Positions 36,236 to 48,960 are shown, counted from the stretch's first letter. The stretch: DNA of 64,000 nucleotides from Agrocybe praecox (GCA_964017145.1 OZ024845.1:868001-932000); one strand, 5' to 3'. Numbers and translations: made by a program. The notes: a model not told the origin generated them from the letters alone.

Positions 36236-37030
36236 GTCAGTCCGCCCAAAGTTTTGTCAGCATTTCCACGCTCATTTCCACGCTTCTTTCCTTCTTTGAC
36301 AGGGAAGTCGCGTCAGGAATTCATAACGGCATGTCACGGCATGTCAATGCAGTTCGTACTCCGCCTAGTAAAGCCCATCAGGGCCGCTAAGCGTCTCTGT
36401 CGACGATGAGGGTCTAGAAACAAGACATAGGCCGAGCTATAATACATATTTCTGCTCAAATATGTCCAAATTTGTTCAAATACTATCCTATGTATTTTTC
36501 ACGAAGAATTTAGCACCGTACCCCCTTGAGAACCCTGAAATAAATTAAATTTTGCGGAACAGAAGCGTCGCGGATATGCCTTAAATTCCTCCCGTTTCAG
36601 AAACTGTCAATGTCTGCTTGGTATAGTGGTTAAGTTCTCTAAATAATTGAGTCCTTTCGACTCCATGAGGCCTATAGTTCGAACCTCCACTCATTCATCT
36701 TTTTGCATTTTTAAATTTCAAAGTTGCAAAAATTTAATAAATACGACATTTTGAGTGATGACATACATGACTTAAAAAAAGTGTGCAACATTAGGAACAA
36801 AAAAAAACTTCTTTTCTCCGATTAGCCTCTACAATTCGTCAAAACATGATGGCCACTGACTTTTACGATTCAACTTGGTGAGATTTCAATGTACCGGCAA
36901 AGAAGAACAGCGCTCGGCATTTGAGGCCTTCTGATCGATGGCCGACGCGGCTCCTATGACGGCTTCTGTCAAAACTCAGCTTCGAATCCGTGGGAATGCT
37001 GACAAAACTTTGGGCGGACTGACTGTCCGA
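36236..37030. repeat. Inverted pair of a short duplicated block
   Basis: AGTCCGCCCAAAGTTTTGTC followed by AGCATT(T/C)CCACG at about 36239 (plus) recurs inverted at about 37019-36985. The tract between holds AT-rich DNA and a tRNA-like sequence. Confidence 0.6.
36612..36697 (+). other. tRNA-like sequence with A- and B-box-like motifs (pseudo-tRNA or SINE head)
   Basis: TGGTATAGTGGTTAAG resembles an A box and AGTTCGAACCTC a B box, at a normal spacing for a tRNA gene. The acceptor ends do not pair and the T stem is poor (3 of 5), so a functional tRNA is unlikely. Confidence 0.35.
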
Positions 37031-37263
37031 AGACGCGCTTCGATTCAGTGAGGCTAGACCAGCGGACAAAAATATTTCAGGTCAGATTTCGATGCAGTCC
37101 TTTTTCATTCTGGTCGGAGTCTGAACATTTGGCGATCGGCATGAGTTTCAAGTTGGCTTTCGACCAGGAACCTTCCATACCCCTCTGTCATTTATTGCGA
37201 GGAAGAAAGCGATAGATATCACTCTTGCGGATTGCGCCCATAATGCCTACTGGGATCGACTTG

Positions 37264-37964
37264 CAAAGCATATGCAGCTTCGCCCAGCACCAACCCTCAA
37301 GCCGCTTTCTTACCTCTTGAAGGATCACCAAAACCTATTCTCCTCAAGCGTTCTCGTGAGGGTGAGGGTGATGTGGAAGGCTCATGTTCATCAGCTAGGC
37401 CTCTCAAAAAACGGAAACGCGTCCAGTTCAACAGCGTTGACGAGATTCGCTTTTATGACATCACCGAAGGTGGTATCAACAAAGGTCCATCGTTGAAGCG
37501 CCGTCATGAGGAGGAAGAGGAATATGAGTGCTCGTATACCAATACAATTGTAGAGGATGCCTCTACCACCCCGCCTGTCCCGCCCCGTTCAATCCTAAAA
37601 CGTCCATCCAAACGAGCTCGTGTTGAACCTGTTCCTATTGTCACTGCACATGGAACAGGCACCCCGAGAAGCGACCCCAGAACCGGAAGTTCCTGCTGTA
37701 AAATCATGCTTCATAGGGGAACTATTCAAATTCGACTTTTTGGGGGCTTTCAACATGCAGGAGGAACCCTTGGAAGAAGAGTGGCCTCCTCGCCCAGTTG
37801 TTCCACTTTGGTTGGAAGGCCCATACTATGTTCTGCCTGTTTCTCAGAGGCTGAGAAGGAAGGAGATCGAGCGGCAGACGATGATGGCCAGATCTAGGGC
37901 ATCGCGGGCGTGCTTGGCTCTGGCTTCGGCGGCTAGGAAGTTCGTCAAGAAAATCATCCCTTGA
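37264..37964 (+). pseudogene. Hypothetical basic/acidic protein with one frameshift
   Basis: The first part reads KPILLKRSREGEGD, then PLKKRKRVQFNSVDEIRFYD with a basic KKRKRVQF patch, then acidic and Pro-rich stretches (PPVPPRSILKRPSKRARVEP). The VQF-type motif next to basic residues resembles PP1-docking RVxF sites, which is only a motif similarity. Near 37660-37675 the coding frame moves by one to continue as VPAVKSCFIGELFKFDFLGA and ends at 37964 with ASAARKFVKKIIP. No short intron explains the shift, so the gene is probably broken or contains a sequence error. Confidence 0.45.
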
Positions 37965-38384
37965 ATGCGGACGGCGAGACTTTCTTCCATGGCGAGCGCA
38001 CTGGACATCGGAGAAACACAAAAAAAAACATATTTTCAATAGCCGGGATTGTATTCCTGCTATTCCTTGTCGTCGTACTGGATCGGACTCTCATACCGTT
38101 GATTGGGAATCAACCTCGTTCGACGACTATCTGTATATTATTAGAGACGACACCAGTGTTGCGCCCTTGACCATCGTTCTAGTGCCTAGCATCCAGAAAG
38201 AGTGGACGTTGGATAGGGCACATCATCGTCAACATTACCAGTATTTAGGGAACTGTCTCGTCGTCGACACGGGACAGTCGTATTGCCTGCCTCTCGGGCA
38301 TGAATTGTGGGTTGTTTTTCGATGTCTTTCTTCAATCGAAACCGGTTCTAACGGCTGTCAACTTTTAGGCGATTGCAAACAGTG

Positions 38385-39070
38385 ATAACACCATGAATGA
38401 CTTAGGCCAGACCGGCAATAGCTCACCGATGATAGGATACGACATGACATCTTGAGATGAAAAGGGGCCGCATGGTAAGCACCTTATCCCTTCTTACTTT
38501 GATCCCATCTCACGATTTTCATACTCTGTAGTGTCTTTCTCAGATGGCAGGCGGTCATACGTGTATGACTTAGGGCAGACCGATAATGGCTTCTCGATGA
38601 CTAGAATATTACACGGGCACTCTTGAAAAGGGACGACAATGCACCGTCATATTGCCAGCGATGCATATGAGATCGGTAAGTATTTTTCTACCTTGACATA
38701 AACAAACCATCTGAAAAATGCGCAGCTTTCGGGTGTCTTTTCATATAGAATGGCAATTTCCATGCATGACTGACGGTAGACCGATAAAGGCACAACGATG
38801 ATAGAATGTGGCATGGGTATCTTGCATAGCACGGCTTTTTGGGCCGTGGGTTTATTTTATTTTATTTTGCCAGCTGTTTATTTGGGACGGGTGCGTTGTC
38901 TTTCTCACCTTGCGATCTACGAAATGCTTGACTGACATCTTTCCAGACGTCTACTCCCAGATTATGAGAACGGCAACTAAGTATCGATGCATGACCTAGG
39001 GCAGACCGATAATGGGACCCGATGACTGGAACACGGCATGGATATCTAGCTCGTAAGAACGGGCGACCGG
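38385..39070. repeat. Four diverged ~200-bp tandem repeats
   Basis: A core like ATGACTTAGGGCAGACCGAT followed by AATGGC....CGATGA and a CATGGnnATCTTG end occurs near 38395, 38564, 38768 and 38991. Stops fall in all frames, so these are not coding repeats now. Confidence 0.55.
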
Positions 39071-39843
39071 TAAGCACTGACTTTCAGCCCGTTTGTGTAA
39101 TTCTATCTGATAAGAATAATGAATTTAGCAGACTATGCTCTACTTCGTCTGCACATTTTGATTGGCCACACCGCTCATCACAACTAGAGGACACTCAGTC
39201 ATTCGGTACCTGTTTATATTCAATGACTGCCATCACCATCTCCTCCTTATTTCGCTGCATCCATACTTTCTTCATTCATATACTCCCCCTCATCGCATCT
39301 ATATACTCCCGCTTACGGGAATCTTTCTCGCACTACATTAATATCTTTGCTTAATCCTAATACTCTCTTCGATTTCAACACATTGATCTTCTTTTTTTTA
39401 CTTGTTCTCGTTGCTATTTGTGATGTCGTTTTTCTTGTCTAGTTTCTTCTATCATTGACCCTTCTAATCTTCTTTGATTTGTAATTCCCTTTCTTTGCCA
39501 TCTCTTTCCTCCTCTTTGCTATCGATCTTCTGTCGTTTCTCGTCGTCATTTTGCTATCCCGTATTCGCTGTCGCTTCTCTGATTTAACTACTGTCTCTGC
39601 TCCGCGCTTTCATCTCTATCTGCTATAATATCTTTGCTATCTCTCTGTTGTCTCTGCTATCCCTTTGCTTGCCCCTCCAGCTTTTTGTTAAATGTGTGTG
39701 TATTCCTTGGTACATTAGATTCTGCTTCATAATTCATGGCCCCGGATTTTCGTATCGTGCTCATTATTCGCCGCGAATAATCATCAATATTCGACAAAGA
39801 TATCTTACGCATGTTTGGTTTGATCGTCATAACAAGATCTGCA
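39071..39843. other. T/C-rich spacer, nothing recognised
   Basis: Strong pyrimidine bias on the plus strand without a supported exon. It lies beyond the 3' end of the second GTPase gene. Confidence 0.45.
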
Positions 39844-42179
39844 TCAACTCGAATCATTCGTACTCCATTTTTTCAATCCTCCCTCATCCATGTGGTCCAA
39901 TGTTTCCAACTTGTCGCCCAGCAATGTTCTCACACCGGCCTCCTCCTCGATGGCATGCGTTCTCAACAACTTCTCAACCTGTCCAATCATATTCTCTCGT
40001 TTCGCGCGATGTACAGGGTTCGTCTGAATCACAAAGTCTTCAATTTCCTTATGGACCTGAGCGCAATCAGGGGATTCCTTGTAGGCCCTGAATGCAAGTT
40101 CGACCATACGGATGGTGATTGGATTCTGGCTCTTCTTCGCCTGCACAATCCAAAATAAATTCTGCATGACGAAAGTCAGGTCAAGGATATAGGCCATTAA
40201 GCGCCGTAAGGTATCGTCGCTGTGTTAAACGAGATTAGAGAAAAAAAACATTGACTGGATAAGATAAGTATACTCAACGATTCTTTGTACACTTCATGGG
40301 CCCATGCGAATAGTACGACAGAGGCGGCGATGGGGATCACGATTGGTGCAGCAGGCCCAGCAACTGCGGCCATAATACCCGCAATCGTTGCAACCATGGA
40401 TAGTCCGACGGATCTGAGGTCATCAGAGCGAAGATCGTATGAGCATATTAAATTATGGATACGAACGAAGATGGAGGTCACGTACAAAGTCTTAGTAGGA
40501 GATTTAGACGTCGGCGGTACTTTCGAGAAATTATGGACCATGTCATACATCAGTAGATGGAATTCAGAACTTCGCAGATGCTTTACGAATGATGATATAG
40601 CAGTGTAAGTCAGTAATTCTTGGATTTAGCAGTTAGAGTAAACAACGTACACATCGGGGATCATTGAAGTTCCATATGGCGACGATGTCTGCGTGTATCA
40701 CGTCGAGGCAGTCCTTCAAGGTTTTGCCCTTGAAAATGGTACCCCATACAAGGCTATTCCAATACCCTGTGTCGGACATCTGGATTCAGCGTCGTAAAGT
40801 AGCATAAAGGAAACCTGCATCCTACGTTTTTTACCAACACTGATAAAAATAAAATAAAAACATATAAACGACTTCGCAGACTTGGCTCAGACGTATTAAA
40901 TAACGCACTCTATTGATCCTTGTATCTTGATCTTGGGGCTGAAGCGCTGGGCCATAACCGATGTGATGTACGGTTCTAGTGGTAGAGCGCTCTCGAGTTT
41001 GGCAACGGTGAGATTGACCAATTCGTGCACGGTGTTCTCGTACCCTGCCGCAGCTAATGATATGCATGAGTGATTCACGTTGCGAACGAAAACGAAAGGA
41101 ATGCATTTATCCTTACTGGATACTCGAGAATACGAGAACTCCGTCCCAGCCTTCGCTTCGAATGATCGCAAACAATTGACAAGGAATAATTCGTCAGCCC
41201 TTTTAGAGACCGCTGATTCCAAGGCGCTGGCATTCATTTGGGCCTTGCCGCCTGCTCCCTGGATGAACTCGTACTCCACCTGACCGATAAGCTTGTCGTA
41301 TTGCGTGAATACGACGACAAATGGAACTGTGACGACTATGAGAGGCAATGCATGACAAGAAAACCGAAAATCATATAAATACCGTCTCCCAACTCTCCAT
41401 CAGCCTTCCTCTTAAGCAGTTTCTCGACGCCAGACTCAACAACAGCTCCGCCTGAACTTGGGATCTGAATGCAGAGCCTGATGCCATTGCGAATGAGAAT
41501 CCTTTCCCGGCGGTATCAGGTCTATACGTACCACACTGCATGTAACTTGTCTTGCAGTTTCGGCTCTTTATTTCTCGACTGGATAAACCGTACAACCGTC
41601 TCCACATTGTCTTTCTCGCCTCCTTCGAATCCGAGACTATCGTGAAGAACCAAACGTACGTTTTCGCTTGGTTTGATTTCCTTACTGATGTCCGCCACAC
41701 CGACGTGAAGGGCTGATACTTTCTGGACATAGATAGGTGACATACATTCTGATAATGATTTAAGAGTGAACACTTACCGCAGGTGCATCCTCTTCGCCAG
41801 TCAGCCCAAAAATCATATTTATTAGCGATGACTTCCCCACCCCACTCTATAAGATAGTTAGAAGAATGTAGAAACAGTGTAAATTAGATCACAAACATTG
41901 CCTATAACCAAAATCCGAAAGCTATCATAAATTATCAGTATGAGTGTCGGATTCAAGCTCAACAATTATGGACCCACCGTGGGCAGGAAGACGTGATTTC
42001 TTCTGTCGTCGGACGCAGATTGACAGAAGCCGGCGCTGTCGGATCTTGCTGGACAGTAATCGTAACCACATTCTTCTTGTAATTCTTCGAGATCGCTGGT
42101 ATGATATTATATGATATGATTGTTATCAGGATGAGAATGATCACGCACTATGTGTCTGCCCTTCGTTAATGTGTGCCAT
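39844..42179 (-). CDS. P-loop GTPase with C-terminal hydrophobic segment, copy 2
   Basis: Exons at the 5' end are 42179-42149, 42095-41978, 41921-41897 and 41846-41778, all phase-consistent. The P-loop FRILVIGN/SGVGKSSLIN is split by an intron. Later exons give LVLHDSLGFEGGEKD (G3), FVVVFTQYDKLIGQ (G4-like TQxDK), then IFKGKTLKDCLDVIHADIVA, and a hydrophobic stretch VATIAGIMAAVAGPAAPIVI that could enter a membrane. The gene ends in a charged helical tail (stop at 39844). Between the exon ending 41778 and the next one the phase is off by one nucleotide relative to the frame carrying the G3 motif. This means a missed splice form, a frameshift or a sequence error. Copy 1 lies at 30.5-31.7 kb. 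Confidence 0.7.
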
Positions 42180-42929
42180 CGATAGATGCTCGGCTATATC
42201 CACCAACATTTTTTGCTCGTACTTTATCCAGAATCTTGTGGAGTGTACTATGCGCAGGGAAAAGCTAGAGATCGTTCCACCAAGTCTAGAACAAATTCAA
42301 ATGTCAATTTATCGCAGAAAAAGATGGTGAGCGACTCACTGTGTTGCTGAGAGGTCGGTAGTTGCTCGATGGAGTCCACGATCCTGAGATCTTTTCCATT
42401 CTGTCTCTACAGCCAAACCATTTACTACAAGCTCAACAGCTTCCAAGGGTTTGGGACTTGTTACTGACAAATGGGTCAGTACGTAGGACTTTTGAGGGAG
42501 ATTGTCGTTGGACATGGCGTGAGAGAGCAATAACGTCTAGGACGCGCAGGGCGTTTATTTATGTCGGTGACACAGAACATGCGTCAAACATGCGTCGCCC
42601 ACGAGTAGTACCGAGAAGCCGGCCAGAATCATTGATAGTTCTCGCATTTTTCAAAGTAAAGAACGACGGTCGAATAGTGTTTGTTTGACGCCAACACGAT
42701 GAGCCGGTTCGGATTGAAAGTCGACGGCGGCAGTCGAACCGGCCTCAAAAACCCACGAGTCGATCTTCGCTATCTTGTTGTTTAACTCCTGCTTTTGGTA
42801 GACGTATGTATCTTCAATACATTGGATGTCCCCCCATAATCGATAGCTTCGGACCCGTTCAAAAGAAAGGAGCAAAGGTTGTATTATTTCCAAAAAAAAA
42901 AACAATGTTGAGAATCAAATGTATGGTAC
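42180..42929. other. Spacer between GTPase copy 2 and the phosphatase pseudogene
   Basis: A minus-strand frame at 42651-42905 is open but has no recognised domain. Nothing else is supported. Confidence 0.35.
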
Positions 42930-43820
42930 TTAACAACCTTTGGGAAGTACGGGAGGGTTTGCAAGGCTTGGAACCTCAACACCACCAGTGTAAATAGTGC
43001 AAGCCTGTAATGCAGCCGATCCCCACGTGCTTGCGACCAAGGGATCTACAGTGCGGCGGTTGAACGTTGACCACCAACTTTGTGTTAGATATCGACATCG
43101 CAGCCTTCACGCCGGTGTTAAGAATTCCAGGGTACGACGCGCTCAGAAATGTCTGCGCCAGTGGAAGAGTCTGCAGCGCGCATATGATGTCCCCAGTTAC
43201 GTTGGCGACGAAGCTGTAGACGTTTGCGCCGACGTCGTATCGCCCGAGAGTGTGTAGGTTCCAGTTGGCCTCCCATGTAGCGAGCTCGGAGTAGTGTGTA
43301 TAGAGCGTGGCATCCTTGGTGCCGACCAGATGTGCGGGAATGGCCGAGCCAAGTAAGACGGTGTCGATTCTGTTTTGTTGGTTATCCGTCTTGTTCTCGT
43401 TGAATGCTGGAAAAAAATGGTATTTTAAATGAGAAAGTGAGAAGGAATATCCGAGCTGTACTTATTCAGAACGATGAGCGTCCTTGCGGCATTGAAATTG
43501 GGGTTCTTGAGTCAAGAAGCCATTTACCCACTTTCCGGCGAAGGTTACATTGGTATCGTGTCCATCGTCCGCTAGAAGTGAATCAGTACTTTGTTTATAA
43601 TATGAAAAACGAAAACAGCTTACTCATTTTCGGTGTAATAAACATCCATTGCGGAAGTTCATTCGCAGCGGGGTCTTGTTGGAATAAAGTAAAGTTCTTG
43701 CGTTGTTCGCTACGGCATCAAAAATGATCAACGGACTGAAAGAGTGGTTCGGTCAGCTCAGTCGCTCGAAGATAAATGATATATCGATAGATCTTACTTG
43801 TGTTTTCGAACGTAGTCATT
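42930..43820 (-). pseudogene. Secreted acid phosphatase / phosphoesterase family (PF04185-like) pseudogene, 5'-truncated
   Basis: Family blocks occur in the right order on the minus strand: DYVRKHNPLIIFDAVANN across an intron at about 43797-43740, then KNFTLFQQDPAANELPQWMF, ADDGHDTNVTFAGKWVNGFL, NRIDTVLLGSAIPAHLVGTK, then HYSELATWEANWNLHTLGRY and DVGANVYSFVANVTGD, and a C-terminal VDPLVASTWGSAALQACTIY. These match fungal acid phosphatases as I remember them. The reading frame changes at least three times: after DAVANN, after GFLTQ, and after NTKLVVN. The usual FDEN block reads FNEN. The N-terminal half with the signal peptide is missing and upstream DNA is unrelated. It is therefore a truncated, frameshifted copy. 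Confidence 0.7.
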
Positions 43821-44023
43821 GGTGCTCTTCGTTTACATTCGAAGCGAGTTGCGCAGAGCTGCTGAGCACAGTATAGGACTCCAATGCTCCCAGGACAGGA
43901 GCTGAGAGTACTTGAGTCGGAAGAGTTCAGCCACCTCCAGAAGGGCGTTGGTGATAATACTGACGACTGCTTCAATTCTGGAGTTATTAAGCGAGAGGAG
44001 ATGGTTCATCGACGAAGGTAACC
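43821..44023. other. Spacer upstream of the phosphatase remnant
   Basis: No recognisable N-terminal phosphatase exon is present here. Confidence 0.4.
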
Positions 44024-45240
44024 CGACTCCGAGAGCTGAAGGCGGAAAGGTGGTATCGTCTTCGATCCAGCTTCAGCGTTTCTGCTTGGGAATCATCGGA
44101 GAAAGCCCATCTGGTATCCGCCGTTGGAAAACAGACAAAAATCCTCTTCGTAACGACAGACGCACAGATGACGCACTCTGTTCCATCACCATCTGTTCAT
44201 GAAATGGCCGGCTTTCCATACGGTAAGATTCGGTTCGCAGTATAACTTTTCTCCTTTTCCCGCCAACAGTGTATCTGACGGATATCCCGAGTATACCTAG
44301 GCCAACGCAATAATACACGTACGCCGTCCCAGAGGTGCCTTCATGCGTGCAAATTCGACAACATTCCATCCTTCTCCGTCACCATTATTACCATCTTCTT
44401 TTCCATTTCCTTCGCCTCCGCTTTCGCCTCTTCCTTCCTACACCGACACCTGCACCACCACCAACATTGACGTCCACACTCATCGCATTCCCTCCCTCGG
44501 TGCGAATAGGATCGGGCTCGACGTTCACGATGAAGACGTTCACAAAGAGGGTATCAGTATCGCTCAGCTCAGGGTTGGGCCTTTTATGAGTATAAGGAAT
44601 AATGTTAGTGCATCCCCTCCAGCGCGAACGCAAGCGAGAGAGGAGGTATGGAGGTGGGCATGAAGGTGGAGGGTGGGAGTGCGATAAGTCGCGATCGGAA
44701 TAGGGGTTCTGAGAGGGCTGGGACTGGGACACCTAGCAGTTGCACTGCGAGCCGCGAGCGAGGACGTGAGTTGGGACCCTCGTCAACTCCCAACACACAA
44801 CGTAATGTGTCTAAACCTGGGAATGCCGGTGTTCGTCACGACAAGACACGAAGGTTGGTCCAGGAGGGTAGTGAATGTCGTGAAGACGGAGGTCCAGTGA
44901 CGGTGAGAGTTCGTCAATGCTGACAGACTCGAGAAGAGGTTCAGGAAGCGCTGGTCCATATGTATGCCGTGCGTCGAGAACCCAAGGTCCATAGAATTGA
45001 CTGGCGATTTTTTCCCGTAAGCTTGGATCAAGTCAGTAGAAAATAAAGGCTTACCACTGACGGAAGTAACCCCTGCGGACATATTGACCTCAAGATCGAG
45101 TTTCTCGTCGTAGTTGACCGTGCTAGGCAGTCCTATATACGTTGGACGTGGAAGAGACATATAGGACGGCGCATAGAGTATGAATCTGTAGCAAAGTTCA
45201 GACGTTATCAAGGTACATTTTTACAAGGACGACGTACCTG
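44024..45240. repeat. Copy C of the dispersed duplicated segment
   Basis: Collinear with 34558-36110 (copy B) over most of its length, with small indels. It includes the degenerate Ser/Pro-rich plus-strand stretch and the 3' exons of the minus-strand gene described next. Confidence 0.7.
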
Positions 45241-45667
45241 CATTCTGTGTATATATGTTTTCTGACTGGGACGCATTCATGTTGGTGTTCGAATATCAGA
45301 TCATCTTGAAGGTTAGCGTGTAGTTGCGAGGGTAAAAAAAAACGCAAAGGCGCACACTTTGTTGAGTATACTGGCGGTGGTTTTGGAAACGACACAGCGA
45401 GCTGCATACCGCCCACACCTGCAGCGCTATACAAGAGATTAATCTCTGATATCCATGATACTATCGAAAGACTAATCACATACCGATCGTGCAACAATGA
45501 TCATGGGCAGAGAAGACATGTTGAGTGCGAGGGAGGACCTTCGAGGAATATAAGTTGAACGTTGAATGGTAGTAACGAAATGAGTCGGAATAGCTCGTGT
45601 TTGGATCGATTTGGAAATCAAATCGGGCTTCCATGCGAAACTTGTCGAAGTCGTCATCAAAGTCCAC
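44783..45667 (-). CDS. Unknown duplicated protein, best-preserved copy
   Basis: Exons on the minus strand join through phase-matched introns. They give KFRMEARFDFQIDPNTSYSD, then HSTFNLYSSKVLPRTQHVFS, a short exon LQVWAVCSSLCRFQNHRQYT, then NDLIFEHQHECVPVRKHIYT, then SYMSLPRPTYIGLPSTVNYD with EVNMSAGVTSVS, and finally HRHWTSVFTTFTTLLDQPSC ending CVGS at 44783. Three introns of 50-70 nt support this model. The 5' end is open; coding-like sequence extends to about 46200 in another frame. No family was recognised. Copies B and A are broken, so this may be the source copy. It lies downstream of a GTPase copy in the same way as copy B. Confidence 0.5.
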
Positions 45668-46439
45668 AGAAATTTAGCCCGATCAACGAAAGAATAGTTA
45701 GGTCTTCGAGCGGGTCTCCTTCGTGCTCGGATCTGAGATCTGAGATCTGAGTCCTTGCCGTTGCCATTCTTCCTGCTAGGTACAACCTGTTCCATCTCGC
45801 TGCTGCGCCGCATATTTATAGTCGCCTGATGATTGTGTATCGCTGCGTAGATGTCCCAACGTAGGACGACGGTGTTTATTTTGATCGATGGTGGAGAACC
45901 ATAGGCCAGAGAGTGTGACGTTTGAGAGACGTGCTTCGACTTGCTTGAAGCATCGGTGAGGCTGGAAGATGCGGGGAATAGGTTGAGTTCTACATGTATG
46001 TAAATCTCCATCATATGGTTCGCCACAGCGGAGAATAAACAAGGAGTTAAAAAATAAAATAGGTTGAGTTTCCGTTCATTTTTGCTTGGGAGTAGAGGGT
46101 AGTAGGTTGGAACATAGTCTGTGACCCTCATCAAAAAACGGAATATCGGAGTTTGCTTACAGGAGACTAGATGGGTCTTCTCTTTCATCCCATATCCATC
46201 CAAAACCCACAGTACACAGAAACAAAACGCACTGCTGAATCGATACCGATCCAGGTTTTAAATATGTTGTCAACCACCACAGCAACTTGATTCTCTTATT
46301 TTATCATGCAACTCCACCTCTACACCGCCGTTGTCTCCTCCCTGCGCCATCCTTGAAAACATCTCAGTTCACATTTCTTAAATACCATCCACAATCCTCT
46401 CTTTCATCCCCAGTGCCACCTCCAGCTCAAGTAAACGTA
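45668..46439. other. Possible 5' exons of the unknown duplicated gene; otherwise unassigned
   Basis: The minus strand is open from 46203 with blocks such as SPPSIKINTVVLRWDIYAAI, but I could not connect it in phase with the exons below 45667. Confidence 0.3.
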
Positions 46440-48960
46440 ATGCCCGCACTCGACACAACCTCTTTCAACATCCGCGAATTCGTCGCCGACGAGGATGTAT
46501 CTCACATCAGGTCGGCATTGTAGAAAACAATAGGCCAGAGCGCATACGTCGTGGCTCAACGAAAGGCGCTTGAGGAGTACAACATCCAAAAAGTAATCAA
46601 ACTCTCTGAACAGACCGCCGCTCTCGAGTCACAGAAGCGAGAAGCAGCTCCTAGCTCTTCAGTCGTTCCCGCTGCTACCGGCCGCACTGGTACTAGCACT
46701 GGTAGCGCTGCTAGTACGATGTCAAGTCAATCTCAGACTATCACTACAAGTAAAAGCACCAACCCATCATCCAACAAAACGGCCGCTTTATCTCTCGCTC
46801 GTTCGTGGCAAGTCGAGGCTTAGCAACCAGCCCTCTTGAAAAAGCCCCTACAGCATCATCATCTGCCTCAGCAGCAGCCATGCCAGCAGTTTCTACTTCA
46901 CGAACTCTCCAAAAATCAACATCACCACCATCATATTTTTCACATTATGACAGAAAATCAGCGAGTCGGATCCCAAAGCAACCGTGTCAAAGTACCTTAT
47001 CATTATCAGTTTCTTCAATATCAGCATCGGCTTGAAATTCATATGCACATCCATCAGAATCAGCATCATCGAGAGCATACACTCCAGGTCCAGGTTTTAG
47101 CGTCGCATCCGAGGCAGCGGCATCACATTCTCGTGGCAGTTCGATATCATCTCATTCTAATTCTTTTGTCCAGTACTTATTCGAGCTTCGTCTTTGACGC
47201 ATTCTCACTCGCATACATCAAACGATCGCATGGACCAACGTACCCTCTCGAAGAGAGAGCCTGATCCCTCTTCGCATTATCATAGCAGCTTGCAGATGCA
47301 AGTTTAGCCTGTCCAATATCCTTATTCTTCTGCATCCGGTATCTCTTCTACTTCAACACCTAATTCTGTTTCCACTATAACTGCGGTCCATTTATCTACC
47401 CATAATTCCTCTCAACGCACCGTCTCATCCTGCTCCTCCGGTAAAGGACCTTCCTACTACGTCCGTTACGAATGTTAAAGAATCTTTGTCTACTTCTCCG
47501 GGTACAGCAGCATCTGTTCCTTTACCTGTGCCGACCTCTACATCTACATCTTCCACCTCGTCCTCCTCAGGCGCTAGCGCCTGGGATGTGAGGAAAGGAC
47601 AAATCGTGAACCCTTTGCTCATGTCGACATCTTCGAATGATAACGATAGCGGGCAGCAGGCACGGAGCTCCTAGCCGAGCTCTAGTGCAAGTAGTAGGAG
47701 TAATAGCCAGAGCCAGTTTCAGGCTCCGGTTCCAGCTTCAACTCTGGATTCAGAATCAGGCACGGTCTTGGAACAGCGAACGGAGAAGGCTCATGGAGAG
47801 AAAAAGGCGAAGGTAGACACGGCCAGCCATAATTGTGTCAAATGCGGGCATTTGGTGGTGTAGCTGCGTGCCGAGGTGTGTTCGTTCTCTTATTCTTCTT
47901 GCATATCCTATTTACGAACCGTTCATTTGTACAGTTCTCGTCTGCAGGCCTTACCTCCGACACATTCAGTCAACAACAACAGCAGCTTGTGCACGTCACT
48001 TTCCTGGAGTGCGAGACCACTTTCTGCCGGGGTTATTACACCGTTGCTCGATGCACTCCGTCTTCGAAAACATCTCCGTCCCAGTGCACAGGAGGCGCAG
48101 GGTGCACGATTATATCGTGTTGCTCGCGATCTTCGAAGCGCTGAGAGCGTTCGATAAAGTGTATACTATCGATGCCGGGGTTTGTTCCGCTGCTGCCACC
48201 ATCGCACAGTCGTCGTCGGCGATAGCGATGAGAGCCGCAGTCCAAAAATTAGGGAATCGGCGATGATGATGGCTTCGAAAGCTAGAGGAAGCTAGAGGAG
48301 AGGAGAGCGTATATCGAGGTGTTGATCACCAAGTCGGCGGATAAGAGCGACAGGAAGAAGAGGTTTGAGTTGGCGATGAAGTTGTTTGTGGGGCGCTCGT
48401 CGGCCCTCCTCAAGATGAGAATGGGGAAGCTGTTCCTGCTCGACTACACCACTCGATCCCACACCTCTTCGCGCTGTCTTACCTCCCTGAATTTGTGATG
48501 CTTTTTTTCCTGAACACTGCAAATGTGCACTATCGGGTCGCCCATTCGGAGACGTATATTATCATCTTGGATACGCTCAAGATTATGCTCGATCGTGAGG
48601 CGGGTGTGTCGTTTGAGAGGTTGTTGACTAGGCCATTGAGGCATGTTTCTTCTTCCTCGAAGTTTGTTTTTCCCATCAACGACAGAAGGTCAAAGACGAC
48701 CGGAGTCGACTTGGACCTTTATTGCCCTGATGCCGACGAGGCGGCAACGACGATGACAAGCTGGTGAGGCAGCTGCAGAAACATCGCTCGCCGCTTATGC
48801 ATATCGCACGGCGGATGACTTTCCCACCGACGGAGGATGAGGTGAGTAATCTGTGCGATGGGATTTCGTGCTTGATGTTCCAGGTTGTGGGATTTGAAGC
48901 TATGTTTCCCCCCTCTCTGCTTTCTTTTTCCTTACTTTCTCCGTCCGAGGCGCTGGCTGC
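46440..48960 (+). pseudogene. Decayed multi-exon gene of unknown family
   Basis: A start MPALDTTSFNIREFVADEDV runs into TAG at 46521-46523, yet the same frame continues KTIGQSAYVVAQRKALEEYN and QKVIKLSEQTAALESQKREA. Further coding-like blocks lie in different frames: Ser/Thr-rich sequence at 47486-47674, IFEALRAFDKVYTIDAGVCS near 48130-48185, AYIEVLITKSADKSDRKKRF near 48310-48370, YIIILDTLKIMLDREAGVSF near 48550-48615, and VRQLQKHRSPLMHIARRMTF near 48760-48830. Frames change without good splice sites between them. The blocks look like one long ancestral protein that is now broken. I do not recognise it. Confidence 0.4.

Noticed and set aside
36612..36697. Functional tRNA gene
   Set aside because: Acceptor ends do not pair and the T stem has mismatches despite A- and B-box-like motifs.
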